From positions 21,740,202 to 21,804,201 of the forward strand of contig CM044964.1 of the NCBI GenBank assembly GCA_024516035.1: a stretch of 64,000 bases of DNA, in the 5' to 3' direction. This stretch comes from Bactericera cockerelli. Lineage: Eukaryota; Arthropoda; Insecta; Hemiptera; Triozidae. Positions within the stretch are counted from its first letter, which is position 1, and each line of letters begins with the position of its first letter. Of the stretch, positions 27,101-37,989 are shown piece after piece. The notes beneath the pieces were generated by a model. It was not told where the DNA came from and made no database searches. It worked only from the letters and a program-made list of their open reading frames with translations. The position numbers and the translations under genes were made by a program.

Positions 27101-27397
27101 ATAATTAATACAGATCGAAGGAGAGAGGTGGGGAGGACCGGGTGAACAGTGAACATTCTAGAATCATATAGTCCAAAAAAAAGTTCGGAATTTAAGTTCT
27201 CGAGAGTTTGATCATGAAGGTTTCCAGCGGGTATGTCTAGTTTTTCTGGAAGGGTTTTTTCTTTCTGTCAAAATTGAGTGTCGGAAATTTTTAACGAACC
27301 ATGCCACCAAAATTTCCGTTGAAGAATTGTTTTAATTGGTGGGAAGGTAATTGAGCATTTTGAGGTATACATAAAAGTGTTTTTTTTTTTTTAGTTG
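24173..27397. other. Intergenic between RPB7 and Osiris A; old repeats only
   Basis: No coding exon recognised. Degenerate tRNA-like SINE fragments lie at about 25435-25565 and 26725-26800 (minus). Hairpins of the form cttccgatttctaatattggaaa...cggaagta lie at about 25968-26003, 26572-26610 and 26803-26846 (see the hairpin family at 31.35 kb). The 3' UTR of RPB7 starts here; no clear polyadenylation signal was chosen. Confidence 0.5.
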
Positions 27398-27591
27398 AAA
27401 ACGCCACCGAGAATTGAAGGCGTTTTATGAGCAATCGGAAAATTTGAAGGGGGTTTTTTCTTGAAGATTTTTCAATGGCTTGGGTTACTGAGTGGAGAGG
27501 GGGACATAGGAGGTTTCTTTTGAGCGTAACACGTCACTGAGAATTGAAGGCGTTTTATGAACAGTCGGGGGAAAAAAAATGAAGGGGTTTT
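27398..27591 (-). repeat. Duplicated motif in the 3' UTR of Osiris A
   Basis: Two direct copies of a roughly 60-bp unit on the plus strand, gagaattgaaggcgttttatg followed by an aatcgg-like and a gaagggg box, at about 27405-27455 and 27538-27590. The second copy abuts the stop codon of Osiris A. A third copy occurs at 33.78-33.85 kb. Confidence 0.75.
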
Positions 27592-28142
27592 CTACCGACT
27601 CTCAGCGGCGGTGTATCCGGCGTACGCCAAACTCTGGGCGACATCGCTCGAAACGCTGGCGGCGTCGATCACGGCGGGTGCCGCTTCAGACGCCATGGGC
27701 TCCTCGCCGGGGCCGCCCACGAGGAAGTTGCGGGCGGCGGCGTAATGGGCGGCAGAGTAGTCCCAGGGGCCGGCGGCGTGAACGGCGGGACTGGCGGAGT
27801 CCGCCGCGATCTTCTTGCACAGTTGGAAGATGGCGAGGGCGATCGAGATGATGAAGGAGAAGAAGGAAAGCTGGAGGGCGTTCCACGCCTTGAGCCCCAG
27901 GACGCCGATGGCGAGAGGCACCAGAGTCATGGCCTTGAGCAGGATGAAGATCATGATGGGCACCAGGATCTTGCGGATCTTGTGCTTCTTGCCTGCGGGG
28001 GAGGGGGGAGGGTTTTTTTTATTAACACATATGAGACGGCGTGCCCACCGGTGGGTCACGTTTTTTTAATTTCCCTTGTAACGTGACTCACCGGTGGGCA
28101 CAGATAATGCTATTATTATTATATTTTTGTTCTCGCCCGTCC

Positions 28143-28180
<38 letters not shown>

Positions 28181-31100
28181 CTTGTCATATTTGGTACACA
28201 TACCCTAATTTGAAGCCGTCCCAGCGTACAAACTATAGAAAAAAGGACCCGTCTCATACGTGTTAAGGGCGAAATTAATTGACAAAATTGAATCATAAGT
28301 TCGGACTGAAGCATTTATAATTTCACCATTCAAAACTCAATATAGAATTAAGTCCACAGAGTTATAACAACAACGTCTATTTATTCCGCCCTGAATTTAC
28401 GAGTAGTAAATTTCGTAACACATTATGGATCTATGTAATTTGTACAATAAATTAGACCTTTTTGAACTGTTGTCACAGAGGGACCTTCTATTCTTAGCCG
28501 ACTGTATAAATAAATGTATTTATTTGTGTTATTATATCACAATTTTAGTGGGTAGTGCAGAATTATAGGACTTTTTCCTCTCTTTCAATAACCTAATATG
28601 TTATTTTTGCCTATAGTTCCGTCACTGTTCGCTGCTCAGATCAAAGAGGCAACTCATTTAAAGTAAATATTTTGCGTCGCTGGGGATCGAACCCAGGTCA
28701 CCGTGCATGCAAGCCTAGTGCTCTAACCCACTCGGCCCCGTTGACTACATACCTATTTGTTTGTATAAAGTTTTTTTTATGTTTTTTTTTTTTTTTTTTT
28801 TTTTTAAGTGGGGTTTAACGTCGCTTTCAACTGCCATGGTCATATCACGACGGGGGTTTTACCCTCCATTCGCAGGAAACTCACAAACCTGCTACTCACA
28901 TTGACCTCACCCAGCCTGAGTGGGGCCGGGATTAGCCAGCGTCACGAGAATTAGAATTTGAATGGTCACCCATCCAAGTCTTAACCTCGCTGGATGTCGC
29001 TTAACTTCGGTGTTCTGAAGAGAACCGGTGTATTCAACATGCCATCGACGCTGGCTATTTTTTTTTTTATGTTTATTTACAGAGGAGACTTAACAATCAG
29101 AGTCCTTGCTCCTTGTATAAAGTTTAAAGCTAAGGGAAATTTCTGTTTTTTTTTTTTTTCGGGATTCGAACCTGCTCAGTTCTTACCTCTCTCGGATCCG
29201 ACGCTGCTGGTCTCCTCCTTGGCGAACTGAACCTTCATGCTAAGCTCGTCGTTGTCCATGTTGCGTGGGGACACAGTGAGGGTGGCTCCTGGGGAGTGAA
29301 GAGGTTGGGAGGCGTATAAGTTAAAAAGAAAAACATTATCGCAGCCTGTTTACCAATTTGAACAACCTGAGAGTTCCATTGAAGATCGGGATCTAAGAAT
29401 ATTCCAAGATTTTTTACACAAGAAGAAAAAAGAATAGCCTCAGAATTGAAAATAATAAAAGATACATGGGACTGAGAAACCCAATGTAACGACCTCAGTA
29501 GCTTGATCGATAAGGCGGCGGACTTGTAACCTGGAGGTCGGTGGTTCAAGTCCGGGTTTCAGCGTAGATTTATTAAAGCGAGTTTGAGTAGTTGTGATAT
29601 CACGAAAGTGATCAACACAAATATGATAACTTTTTTTTAAAAAAAACTAACTCAACACTATCGCAGCCTTTAAAAAAATATGAATTTGGTGGGATTCGAA
29701 CAACAGATCCTTACGCTAAATGGATTGCCGAACAGCGCCTTCTCTATGACCACCAATGCATCGGTTTCATGATAGGTGAGTCGTTTATTAAGTACGTCAA
29801 GAGACTTTGTCAAATAAAAATAATAATCTCTCAGGGCCTTTTTTGGCTAATATGTGCAATAATCTGAAATGTGATAAGTATTCTAAATCTGTTTTTAAGA
29901 AAATATCGACTTAGCTAATGACAAAACCGTGGCTGTGGCAAAGTACTGGATGAACAAAATCTGAACAAATCTGAAAATTTTGGTTATCCGGATACCGAAA
30001 GTAAAGTAAGTAGATTATCAAACTTAATAAATATAGTCGTATAATATTTTATATAGAATATTCGAGTAAGCGTCGATGGCATGTTGAATACACCGGTTCC
30101 CTTCAGAACACCGAAGTTAAGCGACATCCAGCGAGGTTAAGACTTGGATGGGTGACCATTCAAATTCTAATTCTCGTGACGCTGGCTTTTCCCGGCCCCA
30201 CTCAGGCTGGGTGAGGTCAATGTGAGTAGCAGGTTTGTGAGTTTCCTGCGAATGGAGGGTAAAACCCCCGTCGTGATATGACCATGGCAGTTGAAAGCGA
30301 CGTTAAACCCCACTTAAAAAAAAAAAAAAAAAAAAAAAATTATAGTTAAATAGCATATAATATTGAATTAACCCTTACCTGTCATGGGTCCTGGAAGTTG
30401 AACCTTCAGGTCGTGGCTGGTAATGTAGGACTCGATTTCATCAACGAACCCTCGTCCCTGGGTTTGTGAGTCTGCGGTAGCTTCGACATTCTTCACCAGC
30501 TGAACGGAGTCGGATACCTGAAAAAATAGAATAAAATATACATAGATAAAACTAGGGGGAAAAAAACCAAGCTGTGTGAAGTTAGGCAAGAGATTGCCAT
30601 AGGCTGCATTAAAAGGGTTGGGTGGAAGAGATTGCCATAGGTGATAACCCCGCCCTTTAGTTAGGACATATGTTTCGATATATTTTTCGATTCTTTTTTA
30701 TTTTTATTATGTACATAGTATAAATAATTATTTATACTATGTACATAACAGTCGAAACACCTATGTCTATTTATATCTAAAAAAGTGAATGAAATAATAA
30801 TAATAATAAGTTAGTAATAATACCACCTGTTACTGGTATCAGACCAATGAGTCCAATTATTCCAGCAGTAAGCCCAAGACGTATTGTTATGTGGTCGAAA
30901 TTGTTAGAGGGTGTTTTTCTGAACATTTATACCTATTTAAACGCGCTGTCTCGTTCTTTGTATAGGGCGGTATTCGCACCTTGGCCGAGCTGTTTGATAC
31001 TTCTTGTTGATAAGGGTTTTAGGAAATATAGAAAAAATTGACCCAGACATTTAGGAAAAGTGTTTTTTTTTTTGTATAATGTTTTTTTTTTTTTACTGCC

Positions 31101-32123
31101 TTTTGACTTGTTGGAATTTGGAACCGTTATAAGAATATGTATGATTTTATTGCCTAAAATACGATAGAAAAGTTGACAAAAACTGTTGGACACGAAAAAC
31201 CTTTTCTTGAAAATCGTATGAAATAAGAACAAACTCGTAAAAGGCGAAAGCCTTTTTTCTGGAAAGAAAAATGGTTGTAAAAAAGGACCCACCTTTCTGA
31301 AGTGCGAAGTTATAAATTTTCACAGGGACTAAACTTGCAGGAATAATATTACCTACTTCCGAGAAATTTCTAAAACTAGAAATCGGAAGTATTGTGTTCG
31401 TTTTTTTTTTTTTTTTTTTTGCTCCGATTTCAATTTTTTTTTTCATATTTCTGGACGTTTCATAACCTCCTGAGCAACTTTTTTTTTTATTGATGAGAAA
31501 CATTTGAAATCTTCTCTGTAAAAACAGTAAACGGAGACCTTTTCTTTTTTCTTTTAAACTGTAAACTGACCATTTCTTTTATTGATAGGTGGTAAAACGA
31601 TAAAGAAATTTTGTCAAGACCAAAAGATGATTTTTATTTAACTGTCTGATTTTTTTCACTTTTTCATTATTATTATTTGATGTTGAAAAGATAAAGAAAT
31701 AATGATGAGTCAAAAGTAAACAAAAAATTTATGTCTTTTTTAACCGTCCGATTTTTACTTCATATTATATTAGGCGCTTTAACACTGTTACTAGACACTC
31801 TAGACAGGTCGTTCACGCCGCCCTATTACTTTTAAGTTATAGAAAGTATTGTTTTCGTTCGGTTTTTTTCTTCTTACCTTAACAGTGTCCTTGTTCAGGG
31901 TCTCCTCGAACAGATTCAGGATTCTGTACTTCATGCACGACATTACATCCTTCTGGGTGGCACACTCCATCTTCAGGTTGCTGACAATGTTGTCCATAGG
32001 AGTGTTCTTCCAAAAATTGGAGTTGGGCGGAGCCCCTTTGCCGACATGATTACCACCGGCGATCAACGGCGACCCGCAGATGAACCCGAACAAACTGAGA
32101 CTCAAAATAACGGTACGAAACAT
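27592..32123 (-). CDS. Osiris family protein (DUF1676), gene A
   Basis: Osiris proteins are insect-specific secretory/endomembrane proteins of cuticle-forming epithelia. Four coding exons on the minus strand join in frame with consensus sites: 32123-31878, 30517-30379, 29288-29187 and 27992-27592, giving 295 residues. The start at 32123 gives a signal peptide ([18 protein letters not shown]). Then come a two-cysteine region ([20 protein letters not shown]), a variable middle, a basic GKKHKIRKI motif and a long hydrophobic stretch ([20 protein letters not shown] onward, about residues 170-215). The C-terminus contains AQSLAYAGY, the AQxLAY signature. Intron phases are 0, 1, 1. The introns hold SINEs, a LINE tail and a piggyBac-like MITE just upstream of the last exon. 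Which Osiris orthologue this is cannot be decided here. Coding sequence appears intact. Confidence 0.93.
28026..28262. mobile_element. piggyBac-like MITE, 237 bp, beside the acceptor of Osiris A exon 4
   Basis: TTAA on both sides (28022-28025 and 28263-28266) with inverted termini cacatatgagacgg and the complement of ccgtctcatacgtg. Contains two gcccaccggtgggc-type dyads and a T40-class run. TTAA duplication is diagnostic of the piggyBac superfamily. Its left TTAA is 30 bp upstream (in gene sense) of the last-exon acceptor. Confidence 0.85.
28655..28750 (-). mobile_element. tRNA-derived SINE, family D
   Basis: Minus-strand head: gtggccgagtgggttagagc-like box A and ctgggttcgatccccagcg box B. 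The preceding sequence (ttgcctatagttccgtcact) also recurs at other copies. Confidence 0.75.
28777..29058 (-). mobile_element. SINE with 5S rRNA-derived head, full length (Osiris A intron 3)
   Basis: Close match to the copies at 9.7 and 30.1 kb, with a long T run at its left (the A tail) and the complement of cgatggcatgttgaatacac at its right. Confidence 0.92.
29487..29650 (+). mobile_element. tRNA-derived SINE, family B (Osiris A intron 2)
   Basis: Well preserved: cagtagcttgatcgataagg, ggtggttcaagtccgggttt, gttgtgatatcacgaaagtg, T-rich tail. Confidence 0.88.
30068..30340 (+). mobile_element. SINE with 5S rRNA-derived head, full length (Osiris A intron 2)
   Basis: Best plus-strand reference copy. 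Head: ggcatgttgaatacaccggt, accgaagttaagcgacatcc, agacttggatgggtgacc. Body: ctcaggctgggtgaggtcaa, tcctgcgaatggagggtaaa, cgtgatatgaccatgg, aaagcgacgttaaacccc. A tail at 30317-30339. Confidence 0.95.
30610..30780 (+). mobile_element. LINE 3' tail fragment (Osiris A intron 1)
   Basis: gggttgggtggaagagattg, then ccccgccctttagttaggac and an AT-rich 3' end containing the dyad actatgtacataat/attatgtacatagt. Confidence 0.75.
31350..31480 (+). repeat. Hairpin-tipped dispersed repeat (cttccgagaaatttc family)
   Basis: A short hairpin, acttccgagaaatttctaa against tagaaatcggaagt, is followed by attgtgttcgtttt and then gctccgatttcaat. Related copies lie at 26.0, 26.6, 26.8 and 48.7 kb. A similar layout with a different stem occurs at 50.05 and 59.9 kb. 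Confidence 0.65.
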
Positions 32124-32849
32124 GGTTAATTTTAGAAAAATAATAATTCGAGTCAACTAAATATTTTTTTTTTTTCGGAGTTCACGAAAAAAACAAATTT
32201 TTTTTATCAACTAAATAATTTAATTAAATTTATTATTAATTAAACTAATAATTGAACAATGTTCACTGTTGATTGATGAGTAAGATATTGAATGCTTTTA
32301 TCATTTGTAGTTGAGTTTTGTTCTTTGGCATCCCACTCTGACGGTGAAATTTCTCCGAGGTGTTGTAAGTGGTTGACCAAATGATGGCGTAGAAATTGAA
32401 GAGTTCGCCTGGACAATGCGTTTGAATGGCGAAATGCGGCGCGTGTTTGACACCAGTGATGTGCCTTGAGAAGTTTGGTTTCCTTTGGATTGAATCCATT
32501 GAACTCCAGTAGGGGAGGTGTGGGAGGGTTGAGACGGTTTTTTCCTTCTTTTTTTCTTTTTATTTTAGAATACCCATTTTAATAAAATTATTGTTTGTCG
32601 GAGATGATTTCGAATTTTGTTGGCTTTCTTTTGATAGTAAATTTAAAAGAAACAATAAAAAACACAACATGTTATTGTCCAAAAACTAGGGTCACTTTTT
32701 TGTCTCATCCCTCTTTTTGCCCGGGAAGGATGAGACACCTCTAGTGAGGGTTGAGACTTGAGACAGGTTAAATGTATCTATAAGAGTCTGCTGTTTTAAT
32801 TAACAAGCTCATGAAGATGGTGATTTTTTTTTGTTTTGCAAAATAAAGT
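32124..32849. other. Upstream region of Osiris A
   Basis: Presumed 5' UTR and promoter side of gene A (minus strand). No convincing noncoding exon or TATA box identified. A T/A-rich tract lies directly upstream of the start codon. Confidence 0.4.
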
Positions 32850-32996
32850 TTAAAAAAGTTATCAATTTGTGTTGATCACTTTCGTGATATCACAACTACT
32901 CAAACTCGCTTTACTAAATCTACGCTAAAACCGGTACTTGAACCACCGACCTCCTAATTACAAGTCCGCTTTATCGATGAAGCTATTGAGGTCGGT
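32850..32996 (-). mobile_element. tRNA-derived SINE, family B
   Basis: Reverse copy with tcactttcgtgatatcacaa and acttgaaccaccgacctcc. Confidence 0.85.
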
Positions 32997-33084
32997 TTCT
33001 TAGTTGATAGTCTATAAAAAAATGTATTAAAAAAAAAAAATAGATAGTTGTTGTTGTAACCAAAAATTAGGAAAAATCAATGCG

Positions 33085-33165
33085 TTTGATGGGATTCGAA
33101 CTCACGGACCTTGCGCTACCAGGGCTACTAAACTCAGACACTGACCACTCGACTATAATGCATAT
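33085..33165 (-). mobile_element. tRNA-like SINE head fragment
   Basis: Minus strand shows a box-B-like ggttcgaatcc variant (tgggattcgaactcacgg on plus) and a tagtcgagtggtcag box A. Related to family C but diverged. Confidence 0.5.
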
Positions 33166-33169
33166 AGGT

Positions 33170-33780
33170 TGTTGTTCTTGTTGTAACCAGCATGGCTACA
33201 GCTGCGGGGAGTAATGGTCTCCAGCCAACTGCAGTTGAATACTGGTTTGTCCTGAAGCACATATTTCAATATTTTCAATGTTCGCACAACCTATGAGAGA
33301 ACTTGGCTTTTTTCTTTATAACTCATTAAAGAAAAAGCCTTTTTTTATATAGAATCCTTAGAAGCTAGCCTAGCTTGTTAGGGTGGGTGTTTATTATCCC
33401 CTGGCAATACTATAGTGTTATATATAAAAGATATTAATAGACACTTACATAAATACAGACTACCTATATGAATGTATTGATACTGCCCAATTGGGACTAA
33501 AGACTGCCACTATCACAGCAGTAAGTTGTTTGAGGTGATTGAGAAAATACACTGCCAATTATGGACACAATACTTCCTCGTGAATGGTTCACATAGTATA
33601 CACGTGGCACTTTTGAGTTTTTATGCCAAATCACAAACATGTATTGTGTCCATTATTATCAGTGTATTTTGTGGTGAAATTGCAAATTGTAAATTTGCTC
33701 GGTTTTTTTTTTTTTTTTTTTTAATTAATCACTACATCGTGCTGTTACAATAACTCGAACTTATACTGCTAAATTTTTTT
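33170..33780. other. Intergenic, nothing recognised
   Basis: AT-rich; a cagtgtattttgtgg / ccaattatggacacaatact block near 33550-33670 recurs in part near 39065-39115. No coding exon. Confidence 0.35.
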
Positions 33781-33781
33781 G

Positions 33782-33895
33782 AGTGGAACACGTCACCGAG
33801 AATTGAAGGGGTTTTATGAGCAATCGGAAAAATTGAAGGGGTTTTTAAAACCCCTGTTGTGATGTGACAATGCAATTGAAAGCAACTTAAAAAAA
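33782..33895 (+). repeat. Third copy of the Osiris A 3' UTR motif plus a SINE tail fragment
   Basis: 33782-33842 repeats the gagaattgaagggg / gttttatgagcaatcgg unit found beside the Osiris A stop. 33843-33895 is a 5'-truncated SINE body end (gttgtgatgtgacaatgca, gaaagcaactt, A tail). Confidence 0.65.
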
Positions 33896-33985
33896 AGCTA
33901 CGGACCGCTTGAGCCACCATAGGATCTTCGTCCAATTTCTCGCCACCACTAGTTTGGGCCGAGGTGGCACAATATCTGCACGTAC

Positions 33986-34066
33986 CTCTCGCTCTTCCGC
34001 TCCGAGCTTCTGGTAAAGTGCGGCCATGCCTTGCATGCTGATGAGGCGGTCAACCCGTTGTGTGCT
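33986..34066 (-). CDS. Candidate small internal exon of an unidentified gene
   Basis: On the minus strand, a polypyrimidine-cag acceptor (gtcccacag) is followed by exactly 27 codons and then a strong donor (gag|gtacgt). The translation begins STQRVDRLISMQGMAALYQK and ends GAEERE. The segment is GC-rich like the Osiris exons and unlike its flanks. About 25-90 bp further downstream another GC-rich piece, in a different frame, reads GGEKLDEDPMVAQAVRS. No partner exons or protein family are recognised; it could be part of a larger gene or a captured fragment. Confidence 0.4.
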
Positions 34067-34364
34067 CTGTGGGACAATAGGGGCGAAACGAAATACTAAA
34101 ATTACTAAACCAAAATAATTCTGTTAGTGTTTTGAGTACTCTTCTGAAAAACTTTGAAGAAGTGATGGAGCTTTAATTTTATGTTTCAATAAATTGACTA
34201 CACAGGGTTTCCTATGAAATTTAACCTCGAATTTCCAGGGCAAAATTAACCCACATTATCCCATTGTCTCTCTAAAAGGACGCCTCAGAGGGCTTGTTCA
34301 AAATCGAGACAAAAATAGACAAAAGCGAGACGACTAGTTTACAGTTAAGCATGAGTTTCCTTGA

Positions 34365-34512
34365 TGATTAGCTAGATCGATGAGGCGGCGGACTTGTAAC
34401 CTGGAGGTCAGTGGTTCAAGTCCCGGTTTCGGCGTGGATTTAGTAAAGCAAGTTTCATTAGTTCTGATACCACAAAAGTGATTAACACAAGTATGAAAAA
34501 ATTTAACTTAGG
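34365..34512 (+). mobile_element. tRNA-derived SINE, family B
   Basis: gcggcggacttgtaacctgg and cagtggttcaagtcccggtt, with a diverged 3' part. Confidence 0.8.
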
Positions 34513-34644
34513 TATTTATCCGAGGATAGGTTTTTGATCTACTTTTCCAGAAAATGGTTTTTCATTTTTACTTTTCTGAAAATCTATAATTAGTGCTTTA
34601 TTTAGACTGTTAGCGCAAAAAAGGTTATAGTTCCATTATCATAA

Positions 34645-34860
34645 TAATATTAACACACTTTGGTGAAAAGTAACCACCAGGCGAGGATAACGCTCAAAGC
34701 ATTCTCTACCACCTAACCCTCAGAGTCTTATTATTATGTGGTCACAAACTCAAATGAATGAGGAAAAATTCATGCATTGGGTGGGATTCGAACCAATGGA
34801 TCCCTACGCTACCTGGATTACGAGAGTAGCGCGTTAACCAATTGACTAGCAGTGCATGAA
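34645..34860 (-). mobile_element. tRNA-derived SINE, family C
   Basis: Minus-strand copy spanning aagtaaccaccaggcgagg to gcgttaaccaattgactagc on the plus strand. Confidence 0.85.
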
Positions 34861-34864
34861 TTTT

Positions 34865-35160
34865 TGCCAACATTTTAACAAAGCACCTCTTTATTTATTT
34901 GAGTATAAATACAATGAGCATAAATATATTCTTGGGCTCGCACTCAAAGGGTTGATTTTTCAAACCATTTCATACACAATCGAATGTATCCAAGAAAAGA
35001 AATGGCACCTTAATGTCCTAGCTTAGACGAAAAGAAATTCAATTGATTCTTCATTAATGGAATTTAGATTTTACTTTCGCTCAAATAATTTCGGTGTTGA
35101 AATTCTAGTATTAGGCATATACTCCGTATATACATGTATAACCTATTTTATATCAATAAT
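34865..35160. other. Intergenic, nothing recognised
   Basis: AT-rich spacer before the hairpin elements. Confidence 0.35.
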
Positions 35161-35164
35161 ACCT

Positions 35165-35613
35165 ATACAGGGTGGTCCAGAAAGTTTGCACCAAAATGAT
35201 AGGGGTAATAAAAGAGACCATTTCCAACAAAAATATTCCCGGACATTTTCCTTTATTTTTTGTCGTTTTCAAAATGGCGGCCAAAACGTGTGTTTTTCAA
35301 ATATTCCGACTTTGGTTGGCTTTTGATTTTTTTATTTTTTTCTGTACCACCTAGAAAAAAACGGATTGCATTTTTGAATTGAAAATAAAATTTTAATTAA
35401 AATAAGTTAAATTAACCCGTTCAATGTTTTAATGATCATGCTCATTTAGGCTGTCAACGTTCTGAACGCACAAATTTGAAAAACACACGTTTTGGCCGCC
35501 ATTTTGAAAACGACAAAAAAATAAAGGAAAATGTCCGGGAATATTTTTGTTAGAAATGGTCTCTTTTATTACCCCTATCATTTTGGTGCAAACTTTCTGG
35601 ACCACCCTGTATA
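35165..35613. mobile_element. Hairpin (foldback) element, about 450 bp
   Basis: Arms 35165-35305 and 35470-35613 are near-perfect inverted copies starting atacagggtggtccagaaag. The same short peptide frame appears on both strands. The loop is AT-rich. It abuts the next hairpin at caccctgtatacagggtg. Confidence 0.88.
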
Positions 35614-37273
35614 CAGGGTGTCCCACCAAACTTGGACACCTCAAATTACTCGGCCCCTGAAAGAGTTTTTGAAAAATAAAAAAATCTAGGGTACATGTGC
35701 TAATTATGCGGTTTCAGTTATGAATTTTTTTTTATACAGGGTGGTTCAAAAGTCAGAAATTGAGGTGTCAACTTTCGATTTTTAAATGGATCAGCCTGAA
35801 TTTTATTTGATAATTTTACTTCTAAATGGTGTCTGAGTACTTTTTTAAACAAAAATATTACATACAGGGTGGTTTTTTTTCGACCAATTTTTTTTCTAAA
35901 TCTTGAATAACTCAAGTTCGGTTAATTTTTTCGATAACAAGAATAGAATGTGTTTGTGTAATGAATACACGCACTTTCAATTGGCATCAAAAATTTTTAT
36001 ACAGGGTGGTTCACAAGTGAAATAATTACTTGATTTTTTTTAAAACCGAGTTTTTTAAATTTTTTATTTAGGATTAATAATTCTCGTCTAATTTTACACA
36101 TTTTTCGTTAGTCATATCGAAAAACAAAACTAAAGTGTTGTACAGGGTGAGACATCATTTTTTTGTAACACCCTGTATACGGTCAGTCAAAGAGACGCAA
36201 AATTAAATATAAAAACTAAATGTGTAAGAAAAACTTTGATTTTTAATTAAACTAAAAAGTTATGGTGTTTTAACTAATATTGTCGCATGGACCACCCTGT
36301 AGATATTTTCTTAAACCATCATATGGGTAGTCGTAACTGTCTAAAATTCAACGAGGAGTCCAAATCTGAAAGAAAAAAAATGAATTCAAAAAGCCATGCT
36401 CAATTTTGTGTCTACACCTACCTACTTTTTATTTCAAGTTTTAAAATCATTCAGTGTGGACACCAAATTGAAAATGGCTTCAAATTCGTGTTTTTTACTT
36501 GTTTCTCCCACATGATTCAAAGTGTTCGTTGAATTTTATACAACTTAGAGTACCTACATGATAGTTTAAGAAAATATCTACAGGGTGGTCCATTCGACAA
36601 TATTAGTTAAAAAACCATAACTTTTTAGTTTAATTAAAAATCAAAGTTTTTCTTGCATATTTAATCTTTATATTTAATTTTGCGTCTCTTTGACTGCTCA
36701 TATACAGAGTTTTACAAAAAAATTATGTCTCACCCTGTACAACACTTTAGTTTTGTTTTTCGATATGACTAACGAAAAATGTGTAAAATTAGACGAGAAT
36801 TATTAATCCTAAATAAAAAATTAAAAAAAACTCGGTTTTAAAAAAAATCAAGTCATTATTTCACTTGTGAACCACCCTGTATAAAAATTTCTGATGCCAA
36901 TTGAAAGTGCGTGTATTCATTACACAAACACATTCTATTCTTTTTATCGAAAAAATTAACCGAACTTGAGTTATTTAAGATTTAGAAAAAAAATAGGTCG
37001 AAAAAAAACCACCCTGTATGTAATATTTTTGTTTAAAAAAGTACTCAGGAATGATTTAGAAGTAAAATTATCAAATAAAATTCAGGTCGATCCATTTAAA
37101 AATCGAAAGTTGACACCTCAATTTCTGACTTTTGAACCACCCTGTATAAAAAAAAATTCATAACTGAAACCGCATAATTAGCACATGTACCCTAGATTTT
37201 TTTATTTTTCAAAAACTCTTTCAGGGGCCGAGTAATTTGAGGTGTCCAAGTTTGGTGGGACACCCTGTATACA
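35614..37273. mobile_element. Long modular hairpin element, about 1.66 kb
   Basis: Arms of roughly 700 bp (35614-36316 and 36560-37273) are inverted copies. Within each arm, modules of about 120-150 bp each start with tacagggtg: near 35613, 35736, 35863, 35998 and 36143 on the left, mirrored on the right. The outer termini are acagggtgtcccaccaaact and its complement. No transposase is encoded. Confidence 0.88.
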
Positions 37274-37455
37274 TCGTAAGTAGGTATATTGTTAATTATT
37301 CATAACTGATCAATAACTCATATCGTGATGTTAAACCAATATAGGAATCATTGAACAATGGAATGGACATGTCAAGAGCTGGAGCTTTCAGGATCTGGTC
37401 GTCCATACCACCACCGTTAATTTATACGTGTGCATATCTTACGAACACTTAGGTA

Positions 37456-37984
37456 ACCCCAAAAAACACTACGTGTACAAATAGTCGTCAAGTGTTGGAA
37501 TGATTAAAAAGAACTGATATCAAAAACGTCAATTTTCTATGTTTGGAGGAATTATTTTTCACGTAATTAGTCTCTTGATAATTCAACCAAAATAATAGCC
37601 TCACAACAACAATACACCTTTGAGCAAACTTCGATTCGGTATTTTGAGAGTTTAACCAAAAAAATAGCCACTCAACAAGCAATGCTCTTGTAAGAACAAA
37701 ACAGTGTGCAGTCAAGGACGTGGTTCTGTAACTATGCAACATTGTTCTTACAAGAGCATTGTTTTGTTGAGTGGCTATTTTTTTGGTTAAATTCTCAAAA
37801 TACCGAATCGAAGTTTGCTCAAAGGTGTATTGTTGTTGTGAGGCTATTATTTTGGTTGAATTATCAAGAGACTAATTACGTGAAAAATAATTCCTTCAAA
37901 CATAGAAAATTGACGTTTTTGATATCAGTTCTTTTTAATCATTCCAACACTTGACGACTATTTGTACACGTAGTGTTTTTTGGG
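37456..37984. repeat. Near-perfect 529-bp palindrome
   Basis: Arms start ccccaaaaaacactacgtgt at the left and mirror at cactacgtgtacaaatagtc on the complementary strand at the right, meeting near 37725 with a short loop (gtcaaggacgtggttctgta). The arms differ at only a few positions, so the inversion is recent or maintained. It lacks the acagggtg modules of its neighbour. Confidence 0.88.
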
Positions 37985-37989
37985 GGATA

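Noticed and set aside
27579..28086. Plus-strand frames opposite Osiris A exon 4
   Set aside because: GC-rich antisense shadows rich in Arg/Gly; the minus-strand frame has the AQxLAY motif and consistent splice phases.
30068..30160. Genuine 5S rRNA gene
   Set aside because: Only part of 5S is present, joined to a repeated body and an A tail, with multiple diverged copies: a SINE head, not an rRNA gene.
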